Shown here piece after piece: positions 1 through 7,376 of a stretch of 64,000 bases of DNA; within the stretch, counting starts at the first letter, position 1, and every line of letters begins with the position of its first letter. The position numbers were made by a program, and so were the translations under genes. Source of the stretch: Acidiflorens sp963847715 (GTDB lineage Bacteria; Acidobacteriota; Terriglobia; Terriglobales; Acidobacteriaceae). The notes beneath the pieces were generated by a model. It was not told the DNA's origin. It worked only from the letters and a program-made list of their open reading frames with translations, and did not search any database. The DNA is taken from NCBI GenBank assembly GCA_963847715.1, contig CAWKAZ010000003.1, positions 118,854 to 182,853 on the forward strand. The letters run 5' to 3'.

Positions 1-443
1 TCGGGCCAGATGAGTACGGCGACACCGATGATTCCGATTGCGAGCCCGATTTTGCCGCGCCGCGAGATGTGATGGTCGCCCAGCAACAAGCTATCGAGTA
101 CCAGGAACCACAGTGGCGTAACCGCAACGAGAAGCGCGGCCAATCCGGTGGGAACAATACGCTCGGCATAGGAAAGCGTGAGATTGCCGCCCATCAACAG
201 CAGTGTGCCGACGACAGCCAGGTGCACCAATCGGAGCGCAGAAAAACGGATTCGCCGTCTGGTGAGCACGCAGTAGCCGAGCATGATGGTGCCCGCGATC
301 AGAAACCTCGAGGCGCACATCACGGCGGGAGGAATTTGCTCAACGGCAATGCCGATTCCGAGGTACGTCGATCCCCAAAAGACGTAGACCAGCCCGAACG
401 CAAGAATGACCTTCCATCGGCTTGGCGCAGCAGTCATTTTCAT
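1..443 (-). CDS. EamA/DMT-family transporter, N-terminal part (runs off window)
   Basis: The reverse strand is open from an ATG at 443 to the window edge, about 147 codons. The protein begins MKMTAAPSRWKVILAF and continues with hydrophobic segments, including VYVFWGSTYLGIG near residue 20, which is the usual opening of the first EamA repeat in drug/metabolite exporters. Four to five membrane segments are visible. The family exports amino acids, nucleosides or other small metabolites; the substrate cannot be told from this half. A second ATG two codons downstream (437) is an alternative start. The gene lies just beyond the inverted repeat that separates it from the M20 hydrolase gene upstream on the same strand. 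Confidence 0.8.
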   Translation of the reverse strand, partial: MKMTAAPSRWKVILAFGLVYVFWGSTYLGIGIAVEQIPPAVMCASRFLIAGTIMLGYCVLTRRRIRFSALRLVHLAVVGTLLLMGGNLTLSYAERIVPTGLAALLVAVTPLWFLVLDSLLLGDHHISRRGKIGLAIGIIGVAVLIWP

Positions 444-488
444 CAGATGAGAGTTGGAATGTGGAAAGTTCAGAATATCAGAGCGGAA

Positions 489-557
489 ATCGGGTCATCT
501 GAGTTCCGTGCCATTGATCTTCGATGATCCGATCACCCGATGGCCGGATGACCCGAT
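489..557. repeat. 11-bp inverted repeat between the M20 hydrolase and EamA genes
   Basis: ATCGGGTCATC (489-499) and GATGACCCGAT (547-557) are perfect reverse complements separated by 47 bases, and the interior carries further ATCCGAT and CCCGAT pieces. It begins 12 bases after the stop of the reverse-strand M20 gene, so a folded RNA could end that transcript, but no T-run follows. It may alternatively be a copy of a dispersed intergenic repeat. Confidence 0.5.
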
Positions 558-568
558 TCTCCGTGGGC

Positions 569-1861
569 TCAGTTGAGCAGGTTCCGCAGCACAGCGACTT
601 CCGCTTTTATGCCGGTGCGGATAGCCAAGTCGGCATCCGGCGCGAAGAAGGGCGAATGATTGGATGGCAACATCGTACCCGCGGCTTTGTTCTCGGCAAA
701 CGTCTGCGGGTTCGCGCCTCCGAGACTCATGTAAAGCGAGGGCACACCCTGTTCGACGAAGAAGGCGTAGTCCTCGGAAGGAGTGATCGGCTCTTCGGTA
801 ATCACGTTCTCCTTGCCGAGCGCCGCTTCGAGCGGCACCCTGAGCCGCTGCGCGAGTGCGGGGTCGTTGTAAACCGAGTCGGTCGATTCGTAGTGCTCGA
901 TCAGCGGCTCTTTCGGAGCGCCGCCAGCTTGCGACTCAGCGTTCGTGATGCGAGTGATGGCTGCTAGAACCTGTTTCCGCACGTCCGCCTTGAAAGTTCG
1001 GACTGTCAGACCCAGCTCCGCCCGATCGGAGATGATGTTGTTTTTTGTGCCAGCGCGAATGTAACCGACGGTTACGACCGCCATTTCTCCGGGCTTTACC
1101 TCGCGGGAAACAATCGTTTGCAGTGCGAGGACTGTTCTGGCGGCGATGACGATGGGATCAATGGCCGTTTGAGGCGCAGAGCCGTGGCCGCCTTTGCCGT
1201 AGATCGTGATGCGCAGTGAATCGGCATTCGTGTTGTAGATGCCGGGAGTGATTCCTACCTGATCGGCGGGGAGTTCGTTGCCCACGTGGAGCGCGAAGCC
1301 TAGCGTCGGCTTTGGGAAGCGCGTGAACAGGCCGTCTTCGATCATGCGTTTGGCGCCGGATATGGTCTCTTCGGCGGGCTGGCCAATCAGCATCAGCGTG
1401 CCGTGCCAACTCGCTTTGCTGTGCACCATGATGTCGGCCGTTCCAACCAGCGTGGCCATGTGCACGTCGTGGCCACAGGCATGCATCACCGGGACATCGC
1501 GTCCAGAGTCGTCTTTGGTGTGAACCTTGCTCGCATAGGGCAGGCCGGTCTTTTCTTCGACCGGAAGTGCATCGAGTTCCGTGCGCAGCATGACCGTGGG
1601 CCCGGAGCCGTTCTTGAGGATCGCAACGACGCCGGTACCGCCGACTCCTTCAGTGACGTCATAGCCCAAGGCTCGTAGACGAGCGGCGAGTTTGGCGGCG
1701 GTCTGCGTCTCGTGTGAGGACAATTCGGGGTTCTGATGAAGATCGACATAGAGATCGTGGGCTGCGGGATAAACAGCTTCGATCTCTTTGGATGTCGCTG
1801 TGGTTTGCGCGTAGCTGGACGCGGCCAGCGATAGGAAGAGGACCAGGGTCACCGTTTTCAT
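569..1861 (-). CDS. Exported M20 family amidohydrolase/peptidase
   Basis: A 430-residue metal-dependent amidohydrolase of the M20D type (hippurate or IAA-amino-acid hydrolase-like), which hydrolyses N-acyl amino acids. Metal-binding motifs are visible: HACGHD at residues 127-132, PAEE near 162, the HVGN loop, GGHGSAP of the dimerisation domain, and PSEDYAFF near the C-terminus. The ATG at 1861 was chosen over one 14 codons upstream because it gives a clean signal peptide (MKTVTLVLFLSLAASSYAQ), so the enzyme is probably periplasmic. There is no Shine-Dalgarno site; a promoter-like pair lies so close that the mRNA is probably leaderless. The true substrate is unknown. Confidence 0.9.
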   Translation of the reverse strand: MKTVTLVLFLSLAASSYAQTTATSKEIEAVYPAAHDLYVDLHQNPELSSHETQTAAKLAARLRALGYDVTEGVGGTGVVAILKNGSGPTVMLRTELDALPVEEKTGLPYASKVHTKDDSGRDVPVMHACGHDVHMATLVGTADIMVHSKASWHGTLMLIGQPAEETISGAKRMIEDGLFTRFPKPTLGFALHVGNELPADQVGITPGIYNTNADSLRITIYGKGGHGSAPQTAIDPIVIAARTVLALQTIVSREVKPGEMAVVTVGYIRAGTKNNIISDRAELGLTVRTFKADVRKQVLAAITRITNAESQAGGAPKEPLIEHYESTDSVYNDPALAQRLRVPLEAALGKENVITEEPITPSEDYAFFVEQGVPSLYMSLGGANPQTFAENKAAGTMLPSNHSPFFAPDADLAIRTGIKAEVAVLRNLLN

Positions 1862-1869
1862 GTCATCGC

Positions 1870-1898
1870 ATAATAGCGAGCGATGCGCGGGACGGCAA
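1870..1898 (-). promoter_or_regulatory. Promoter of the M20 gene giving a leaderless mRNA
   Basis: Read on the reverse strand, TTGCCG (1898-1893) and TATTAT (1875-1870) are separated by 17 bases. Transcription would start about 1862, essentially at the ATG at 1861, and no Shine-Dalgarno sequence lies between. Confidence 0.5.
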
Positions 1899-1932
1899 GG
1901 CAATGTGAAAAGAGTACGACCGGACGTGAAGC

Positions 1933-2718
1933 TCAGTCTGCGTGCTGGCGATCGACCGACCAGACGTTCGCCGGGTCTTTCTCCAGCGGATAAAGATGCA
2001 CCATCCAGCTGAAGATCACGGGATGGAATTCACCGCCAGCCGCATCGCACTCAGCTTGAGTCGTAATGGATCCTCGCAATCCAAACTTGGGATTGGGGCT
2101 CAAGAAGTCCTGTTTGTGGCTTTCTGGCGCTTTGCAGAAATTTACGTGCTCATGCCACTGCGCGATGCTCAATGGGATACGCTGGTTCAAATCGTCTTCC
2201 GTATAGCGCTTCGGAGCCGTGTACATTACGCCGACTAGACGATAACCATCGCCGTTTTTCTCGTAGAGCAGCGAGGTCGGATGCTCGGGATTAAAGTTGA
2301 ATGCCGCTTCGAACGCGTAGCGGTAGTTCGTGAAGTGATATTGCTTTTGGGGAAGTTCGGGATGAAAGATCTTGAAGCCTTCGTTCAGGGCGACCTGGTA
2401 ATCCTTGTACTTCTCCATGACGCCCCGGGCGGTTTCGGCGACCTTCTGAGCCTTCTCGGCATCGCCCGGCTGAGGGGCGCGGAGCGCGGTCATCTTCATG
2501 TGCGGCCCCATGTCCATGTGATGACCTTCCATGGAATGCATGGCGTGCGCGCTGGCATCGGCGTCTTCGCCAGAATCCTGGACCATTTTTGACATGTCGT
2601 GACCGTTCATTTGCGACATATCGTGGCCGGGCATGTCCATGCCCTTCATGTCTTGTGAATTTTGCTGTGCAAAGCAGATCGAACCGGCGAGACAAAGCAA
2701 AATAAACGGAGTTTTCAT
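1933..2718 (-). CDS. Met/His-rich exported protein, function unknown
   Basis: A 261-residue protein with an N-terminal signal peptide (MKTPFILLCLAGSICFAQQ). Residues 25-80 are crowded with Met, His and Asp in short repeats such as MKGMDMPGHDMSQMNGHDM, a composition typical of copper- or other soft-metal-binding periplasmic segments. The remaining 180 residues form a globular domain with aromatic and His-rich stretches (YHFTNYRYAFEAAFNF, QWHEHVNFCKAPES, HPVIFSWMVHLYP). I do not recognise this domain by name. The start at 2718 was preferred to an upstream ATG because it begins the signal peptide. A metal-related role is inference from composition only. Confidence 0.75.
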   Translation of the reverse strand: MKTPFILLCLAGSICFAQQNSQDMKGMDMPGHDMSQMNGHDMSKMVQDSGEDADASAHAMHSMEGHHMDMGPHMKMTALRAPQPGDAEKAQKVAETARGVMEKYKDYQVALNEGFKIFHPELPQKQYHFTNYRYAFEAAFNFNPEHPTSLLYEKNGDGYRLVGVMYTAPKRYTEDDLNQRIPLSIAQWHEHVNFCKAPESHKQDFLSPNPKFGLRGSITTQAECDAAGGEFHPVIFSWMVHLYPLEKDPANVWSVDRQHAD

Positions 2719-2821
2719 AGCAGCTCCCCACACTTCTAGATGATTGTACTAACCCTGCCGCAAAGGATTAGTTTTCCGCAACGGAGAATTCGAAGGAGAT
2801 ATTACTCGGGTAATTGCTTCC

Positions 2822-4264
2822 CTAGGCGGACGCCCACATTCCCATCTCCGACAGGACTTTAGAGGCGGCGTCGGAGCCCGAGCGAACGCAGTCCGGCACA
2901 CCGATGCCGCTATAGCCGTTGCCGGCGAGCGCGAGGCCCGGCAGCTTCTGGCGCAACGACTCGATCCGTTGCAGACGTTCGAGATGGCCGACTGAATATT
3001 GCGCCATTGCCGATTTCCATTTGTAAACGCGGGCGAAAAGAGGTTCGGCTTCGAGCGCGATGATTTCGCGCAGTTCCTTGCGCACGATGCGAAGAATTTC
3101 GTCTTCGGTTGAGAGCAGGATCTGCTCGTCACGCGCGCCTCCAAGAAAACAGCGGACAATGGCGCGATTCTCGGGAGCGCGGTGGGGAAATTTGTTGTGG
3201 ACAAAGGTCGCGGCGAGCATGCGCCGGCCAGCACTGCGCGGCGCTAGAAATCCGAATCCTGGAGGCAGCGACTGGCGCACTTTCTCGTCGTACCCCAGCG
3301 TGACGGTCACCGATGAACTGTACCGGATTTCGCCCAGATCGCGAGACAAGTTCCCGTCGGCCGCCTGTAGCACGGCGGCGGCGGCGTGAGCTGGGGTTGC
3401 GATGATCACGGCATCGAATTGATCGGTCTGGTATCCAGCGGAAACCGTCCAGCCGTTATTCTGCCGGATCACGGATTGCACTGGTGACGACGTCTTCAGC
3501 GCCGCCGGGTTCAGACGAGCGACCAGAGCATCGACCATCTGCTGCATTCCGTCTTTGAGAGAGGTAAAAAGCGGCTTTGCGGGGGCTTTCGCGGCGCTGG
3601 ACATTTTACGGCGGGCGGCTAGCATGGCGCGGCCGAGGCTGCCGTGTTTCGATTCCATGTCGGCGAAGCGCGGCAGCACGGCGCGGACGCTGAGGTCGGT
3701 GGCTTCGCCTCCGTAGACGCCAGAGAGCAGCGGATCGGCAAGCAGGTCAACCATCTCCGATCCGTAGTGGCGCTCGACCATCTGGGCTACGGTCTCGTCT
3801 TCGGAAGCTTTGTGCGGCGGATGGAACCACTCGGCGGCCATGCGCATTTTCGTGCGAAGGGAGAAGAGCGGCGAGAACACCGTCGGCAGAATTTTGGTCG
3901 GCACCATGAACATGAGGCCGTCGGGCATGACGACGAGTTTGTCGCGACCGTTCTTATGAACGACGATGTAAGTTTTGCGGTCGGCGTCGTTGGAGCCGAT
4001 GAGTTGATCGCCCAGTCCGATTTTGCGGCAGAGGTCGGCGGCCCAGGGTTTTTCTGTGAGGAAGGAATCGGGGCCGGCTTCGATCAGGCAGCCTTCGTCG
4101 TTAGTGCGGTCGGTGACCATGACTCCGCCGAGGCGCGGGGCGGCTTCGAAAACGACGTACTCGATCCTTGTGTCGGACTGGGCGCCGGACTGGCGTTTTT
4201 CTTCAAGCGTGAACGCGGCCGACAGGCCGGAGATTCCGCCGCCGATGATGGCGATTCGTGGCAT
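2822..4264 (-). CDS. hemY: Protoporphyrinogen oxidase, HemY type
   Basis: A 480-residue flavoprotein expected to oxidise protoporphyrinogen IX (or coproporphyrinogen III in the coproporphyrin-dependent branch). The N-terminus holds the dinucleotide-binding motif IIGGGISGLSAAFTLEEK (residues 5-22) and the C-terminus the FAD motif GNGYSGIGVPDCVRSG. Length is normal for the family. It lies downstream of hemE-hemH on the same strand but is separated from hemH by 466 bases carrying a small opposite-strand gene, so it probably has its own promoter. Whether it works on the proto- or copro-branch cannot be read from sequence alone. Confidence 0.93.
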   Translation of the reverse strand: MPRIAIIGGGISGLSAAFTLEEKRQSGAQSDTRIEYVVFEAAPRLGGVMVTDRTNDEGCLIEAGPDSFLTEKPWAADLCRKIGLGDQLIGSNDADRKTYIVVHKNGRDKLVVMPDGLMFMVPTKILPTVFSPLFSLRTKMRMAAEWFHPPHKASEDETVAQMVERHYGSEMVDLLADPLLSGVYGGEATDLSVRAVLPRFADMESKHGSLGRAMLAARRKMSSAAKAPAKPLFTSLKDGMQQMVDALVARLNPAALKTSSPVQSVIRQNNGWTVSAGYQTDQFDAVIIATPAHAAAAVLQAADGNLSRDLGEIRYSSSVTVTLGYDEKVRQSLPPGFGFLAPRSAGRRMLAATFVHNKFPHRAPENRAIVRCFLGGARDEQILLSTEDEILRIVRKELREIIALEAEPLFARVYKWKSAMAQYSVGHLERLQRIESLRQKLPGLALAGNGYSGIGVPDCVRSGSDAASKVLSEMGMWASA

Positions 4265-4426
4265 AGGTCGGTGTTCGGTATTCCCCTTCAGGCTTCCGGC
4301 CTCGCTTCGGTCACCAAACGTGACATAATTCGCGGCGTGTATGAGCCGATCCTGAGCGTTATTGGTGTAATAGCGATATTACGCCGGTCATGTGATGCGG
4401 CCACCCAGTCGGAGCCGCGATACTGC

Positions 4427-4432
4427 GATAAT
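4427..4432 (+). promoter_or_regulatory. Possible -10 element just before the small membrane-protein gene
   Basis: GATAAT ends 8 bases before the ATG at 4441, implying an almost leaderless transcript. No convincing -35 element is seen 17 bases upstream, so this is weak. Confidence 0.25.
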
Positions 4433-4440
4433 GCATAGAC

Positions 4441-4644
4441 ATGCGAACTGCAGTAGCCATTGTCGGTTTGATCTCCCTCGCCGTCGGTCTTCGATGGCTG
4501 CAACTGTTCGTGTTCACGGATTATCGAACCCACTTGCGACACGTCATTATTCCTCTCGGCATAGTTGCGATTGTGTTCGGTCTTTTCATGCTTCTCCTGT
4601 CAATGCGAAGCGGCTTGCGCGTCGGTCGGGGTGGCAAGCAATAA
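4441..4644 (+). CDS. Small two-helix membrane protein, hypothetical
   Basis: A 67-residue protein with two predicted membrane helices (about residues 4-23 and 35-55) and a basic tail ending RSGLRVGRGGKQ. It sits alone on the forward strand between the reverse-strand genes hemH and hemY. No family was recognised. Support for it being real is the clean two-helix pattern and a GATAAT element just upstream; against it are the short length and the lack of a Shine-Dalgarno sequence. Confidence 0.45.
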   Translation: MRTAVAIVGLISLAVGLRWLQLFVFTDYRTHLRHVIIPLGIVAIVFGLFMLLLSMRSGLRVGRGGKQ

Positions 4645-4730
4645 CGCAACCGATCGGATCGCTGGATGCCATAACTGTCGAAAAGCATTTGCACCAGCTA
4701 TCCCGAACGTTCGCGTCCACGCCTCGGTCG

Positions 4731-5714
4731 CTAATTGCCGATCGCTTCAACCCGGCTTCGCACCAACGCGGCCAGCGCTGCCGTCAATGTCTTCGATCCA
4801 TTCAGCGATTCGGCTCGCCATAGGCGCATGCCTTGTTTTTCTGCGAACTGTTTGAAGAAGATGTCGATGTCGTAGAGCACTTCTACATGATCGCAGAGGA
4901 AGCCTACGGGGTGAATGAACACTCCGCGGTGGCCTTTGGCTTTGAGGCTCAGAATTGTTTCTTCTACGGTGGGCCCGATCCACTGGCCTCCGGACATGCC
5001 TTGGCTTTGGAAGGCGAAGGTCCAGGCATCGTCTGCGAGGCCGGCTGCTTTCGCCACCAACTGGGCGGTTTCTTTGGACTGGGCTTCGTAGGGATCGCCT
5101 TCGGCGATGGTGCGCGCGGGCACGCTGTGGGCGGTGAAGATGATGGGCAGCGTTCCGCCGTATTCGGCGTTGGCTTTGGCCCATCCGGCGCGCAGGTTTT
5201 CTGCGAAGGCCTTGACCAGGAGCGGCTGGTCGTGCCACTCGTCCACGAAATTGAGAGCGAACGGAAGAGTCTCTTCGCCAGCAACGGCGCGCCGGTAGAG
5301 TCCTACGCTGGTCCGCGAATTTTGCGGAGCCAGGCAGACGGCAATGACGCGTTCGAATCCCTGGGCGGCAATCGCCATGACGGCATCAGCGATGAAGGGC
5401 TTCCAGTTGCGCATGCCGACAAAGACCGGCAGGTGGAGTACTTGCGAAAGCTGGTCTGCTTGGAGAAGAGTCCAGCAGGTCAGCGGCGAGGAGCCGATCA
5501 GCGAATAGCGGTGGCGGATTTCTTCGACGACCTGCGGTGGGAGCGGGCGGCCTCCGGTGACGTAGCCGAGGTACTCTGGAATCTGGTCGGGATTGTCGGG
5601 AGTGCCGTGGGCGAGGAGCAGGACAGCGGTTCTTGACGGGCTCGACGTGGCGAAAGAGCTGACGTGGTTGGCGCAGTAGCACTGGCCGGCGAGGCCCAGC
5701 GGACAGGGGTTCAT
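4731..5714 (-). CDS. hemH: Ferrochelatase
   Basis: A 327-residue ferrochelatase that inserts Fe2+ into proto- or coproporphyrin. The opening VLLLAHGTPDNPDQIPEYL matches the family start after a 27-residue leader, the active-site His lies in FTAHSVPAR, and the acidic metal-path motif is VGFLCDHVEVLYDID. There is no C-terminal Cys-rich [2Fe-2S] extension. The leader contains CPLGLAGQCYC, a Cys-rich stretch not normally part of the enzyme. Its ATG overlaps the hemE stop codon by four bases (ATGA), so hemE and hemH are almost certainly translationally coupled. Confidence 0.93.
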   Translation of the reverse strand: MNPCPLGLAGQCYCANHVSSFATSSPSRTAVLLLAHGTPDNPDQIPEYLGYVTGGRPLPPQVVEEIRHRYSLIGSSPLTCWTLLQADQLSQVLHLPVFVGMRNWKPFIADAVMAIAAQGFERVIAVCLAPQNSRTSVGLYRRAVAGEETLPFALNFVDEWHDQPLLVKAFAENLRAGWAKANAEYGGTLPIIFTAHSVPARTIAEGDPYEAQSKETAQLVAKAAGLADDAWTFAFQSQGMSGGQWIGPTVEETILSLKAKGHRGVFIHPVGFLCDHVEVLYDIDIFFKQFAEKQGMRLWRAESLNGSKTLTAALAALVRSRVEAIGN

Positions 5715-6754
5715 CTCTTGAACTCCGCCGAGTGGTCGCGGATGTAGGCGCAGAGTGCTATCACGTTATCCACCGGAGTCTCGGGAAGAATGCCGTGGCC
5801 TAGATTGAAAATGTGACCGGGGCGTCCGGCGGCCTGCCGAAGAATATTTTCGGCACGCTTCTTGATTTCTTTCCAATCAGCAAAAAGCACGACGGGATCG
5901 AGATTGCCTTGCACGGAACCTTTGTTGCCGAGGCTCTTCCATCCAGTGTCGAGCGGAATGCGCCAGTCAAGGCCGATCACTTCGGCGCCCGTCTCCTGCA
6001 TCGACGGAAGAAGCGTTGAACTATCGGTGCCAAAGTAGATGACCGGCACGCTGGTCTTCTGCAGGCGCTTCACAAGGTCGGTCACGTGGGGCAGAGCGTA
6101 GCGGCGATAGTCTTCGACGCTGAGGCAGCCGACCCAGCTGTCGAAGATCTGGATGGTATCGGCTCCGGCGCGCACCTGCTCGGCGGAATACTCGGCCGTC
6201 ACCGCCACCAGTTTCTTCATCAGCTCGTTCCACGCGGCGGGCTGCGAGTACATCATCTTCTTGGCGTGGACGTAGTTGCGCGAGCCTCCGCCTTCGATCA
6301 TGTAGCTGGCCAGCGTGAATGGCGCGCCGCAGAAACCGATGACGGGAAGCTTGTCGCCAAAGTGTTTGACAACCAGCTTGATGGCCTCCGATACGTAGCC
6401 GAGGTCGGCAGCACGATCGGTGCGCAGGTGGGCAATGTCTTCGGGCGTGCGGATGGGCTTTTCAATCTTCGGCCCTTCGCCGGCAGAGAAGTGAAAAGGC
6501 AATCCCATCACTTCAAGCGGCAGAAGCAGGTCGGCAAAGATGATGGCCGAATCCACTTTGAGAATCTCGGCCGCTTCGATCGTGACTTGAGCCGCGATCT
6601 CGGGCTTCTTGCAGATCTCGATGAGGGAATATTGCTTGCGGATGGCGCGGTACTCGGCCATGTAGCGTCCAGCCTGGCGCATCAGCCAAATCGGAGTTCG
6701 TTCGGTGGGCTGAGCCTTGGCGGCGCGTATGAAGAGAGAATTAGGGGCAGACAT
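5711..6754 (-). CDS. hemE: Uroporphyrinogen III decarboxylase
   Basis: A 347-residue cytoplasmic enzyme that converts uroporphyrinogen III to coproporphyrinogen III. The substrate-binding opening PIWLMRQAGRYMAEY is at residues 21-35, and the conserved GFCGAPFTLASYMIEGGGS loop is in the middle. A good Shine-Dalgarno sequence (AGAAGG) lies 5 bases before the ATG at 6754. It is the first gene of the hemE-hemH pair. The sortase gene ends only 7 bases upstream on the same strand, so read-through from the VIT/sortase genes into hemE is possible. Confidence 0.95.
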   Translation of the reverse strand: MSAPNSLFIRAAKAQPTERTPIWLMRQAGRYMAEYRAIRKQYSLIEICKKPEIAAQVTIEAAEILKVDSAIIFADLLLPLEVMGLPFHFSAGEGPKIEKPIRTPEDIAHLRTDRAADLGYVSEAIKLVVKHFGDKLPVIGFCGAPFTLASYMIEGGGSRNYVHAKKMMYSQPAAWNELMKKLVAVTAEYSAEQVRAGADTIQIFDSWVGCLSVEDYRRYALPHVTDLVKRLQKTSVPVIYFGTDSSTLLPSMQETGAEVIGLDWRIPLDTGWKSLGNKGSVQGNLDPVVLFADWKEIKKRAENILRQAAGRPGHIFNLGHGILPETPVDNVIALCAYIRDHSAEFKR

Positions 6755-6761
6755 GAACCTT

Positions 6762-7376
6762 CTAATTTAACATTTTCGGCCGCACGGGGCCGGTCGCGGA
6801 AGTGGGCAGCGGCACCGCGCGCACGACAAAGCGTTGCGGAGAACTCGGGCCGTGGCCGAAGGGATAGCAGGTGATGAGAGTGAGCGCGTCATCGTCGGTG
6901 GGCGCAAGCAAGCTCACATCTTTTGGGTCGACTATCTGAATTTTAGTTACTTGATAAGTTCCGGTGTGCTGGCGAGCTCGTTTGTCAAACCATGCGATCT
7001 GGATGCGGTCATCTTTCGCGACCGACTCCAGCGGCCGAAACCAGCTTGTGCGGTGACCGGCGAGGACGAGATTTCCGGGCTCTCCGAAATCGGCACCGCT
7101 GAATAGGCGAGCCGGGCCGAAAGCCAAGGTGCGGGGAGTTGCGCCATCGAGCACAATCTCGTCATAACCCAGCCGTGGAATCTGCAAACGGGCCACCGGG
7201 TACGTGTCGGCCCACGGCCATGGTTTGTGCGGTGTGCCTGTCTGCAGACTTTGATCCCAAGCGCGGCGAATGAGGATGCCCGCCAACTCCGCCTTGGCCC
7301 GCAGGTACAAGGCGCGAGCTGTGAGGCATCCTCCCGCGATCAGAATTACAAGCGCGATGAACCGCAGCGCTTTCAT
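6762..7376 (-). CDS. Class GN-type sortase
   Basis: A 204-residue transpeptidase of the sortase fold with an N-terminal membrane anchor (residues 5-25). The catalytic triad is visible as His108 in LAGHRT, Cys170 in TLITCYPFG and Arg182 in QRFVVRAV. The TLxTC form and the pairing with a VIT/VWA protein match the Gram-negative 'GN' sortase systems. The ATG at 7376 overlaps the stop of the upstream VIT/VWA gene (ATGA), so enzyme and likely substrate are translated together. Upstream in-frame starts would lie inside that gene and lack a membrane-anchor pattern. It probably cleaves the substrate at its C-terminal PATGT motif and transfers it to an unknown acceptor. Confidence 0.85.
   Translation of the reverse strand: MKALRFIALVILIAGGCLTARALYLRAKAELAGILIRRAWDQSLQTGTPHKPWPWADTYPVARLQIPRLGYDEIVLDGATPRTLAFGPARLFSGADFGEPGNLVLAGHRTSWFRPLESVAKDDRIQIAWFDKRARQHTGTYQVTKIQIVDPKDVSLLAPTDDDALTLITCYPFGHGPSSPQRFVVRAVPLPTSATGPVRPKMLN

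Noticed and set aside
3644..4438. 264-codon open frame antisense to hemY
   Set aside because: It lies opposite a well-supported enzyme gene and has shadow composition (high Gly, Arg, Asp, Val); such frames are common opposite high-GC genes.
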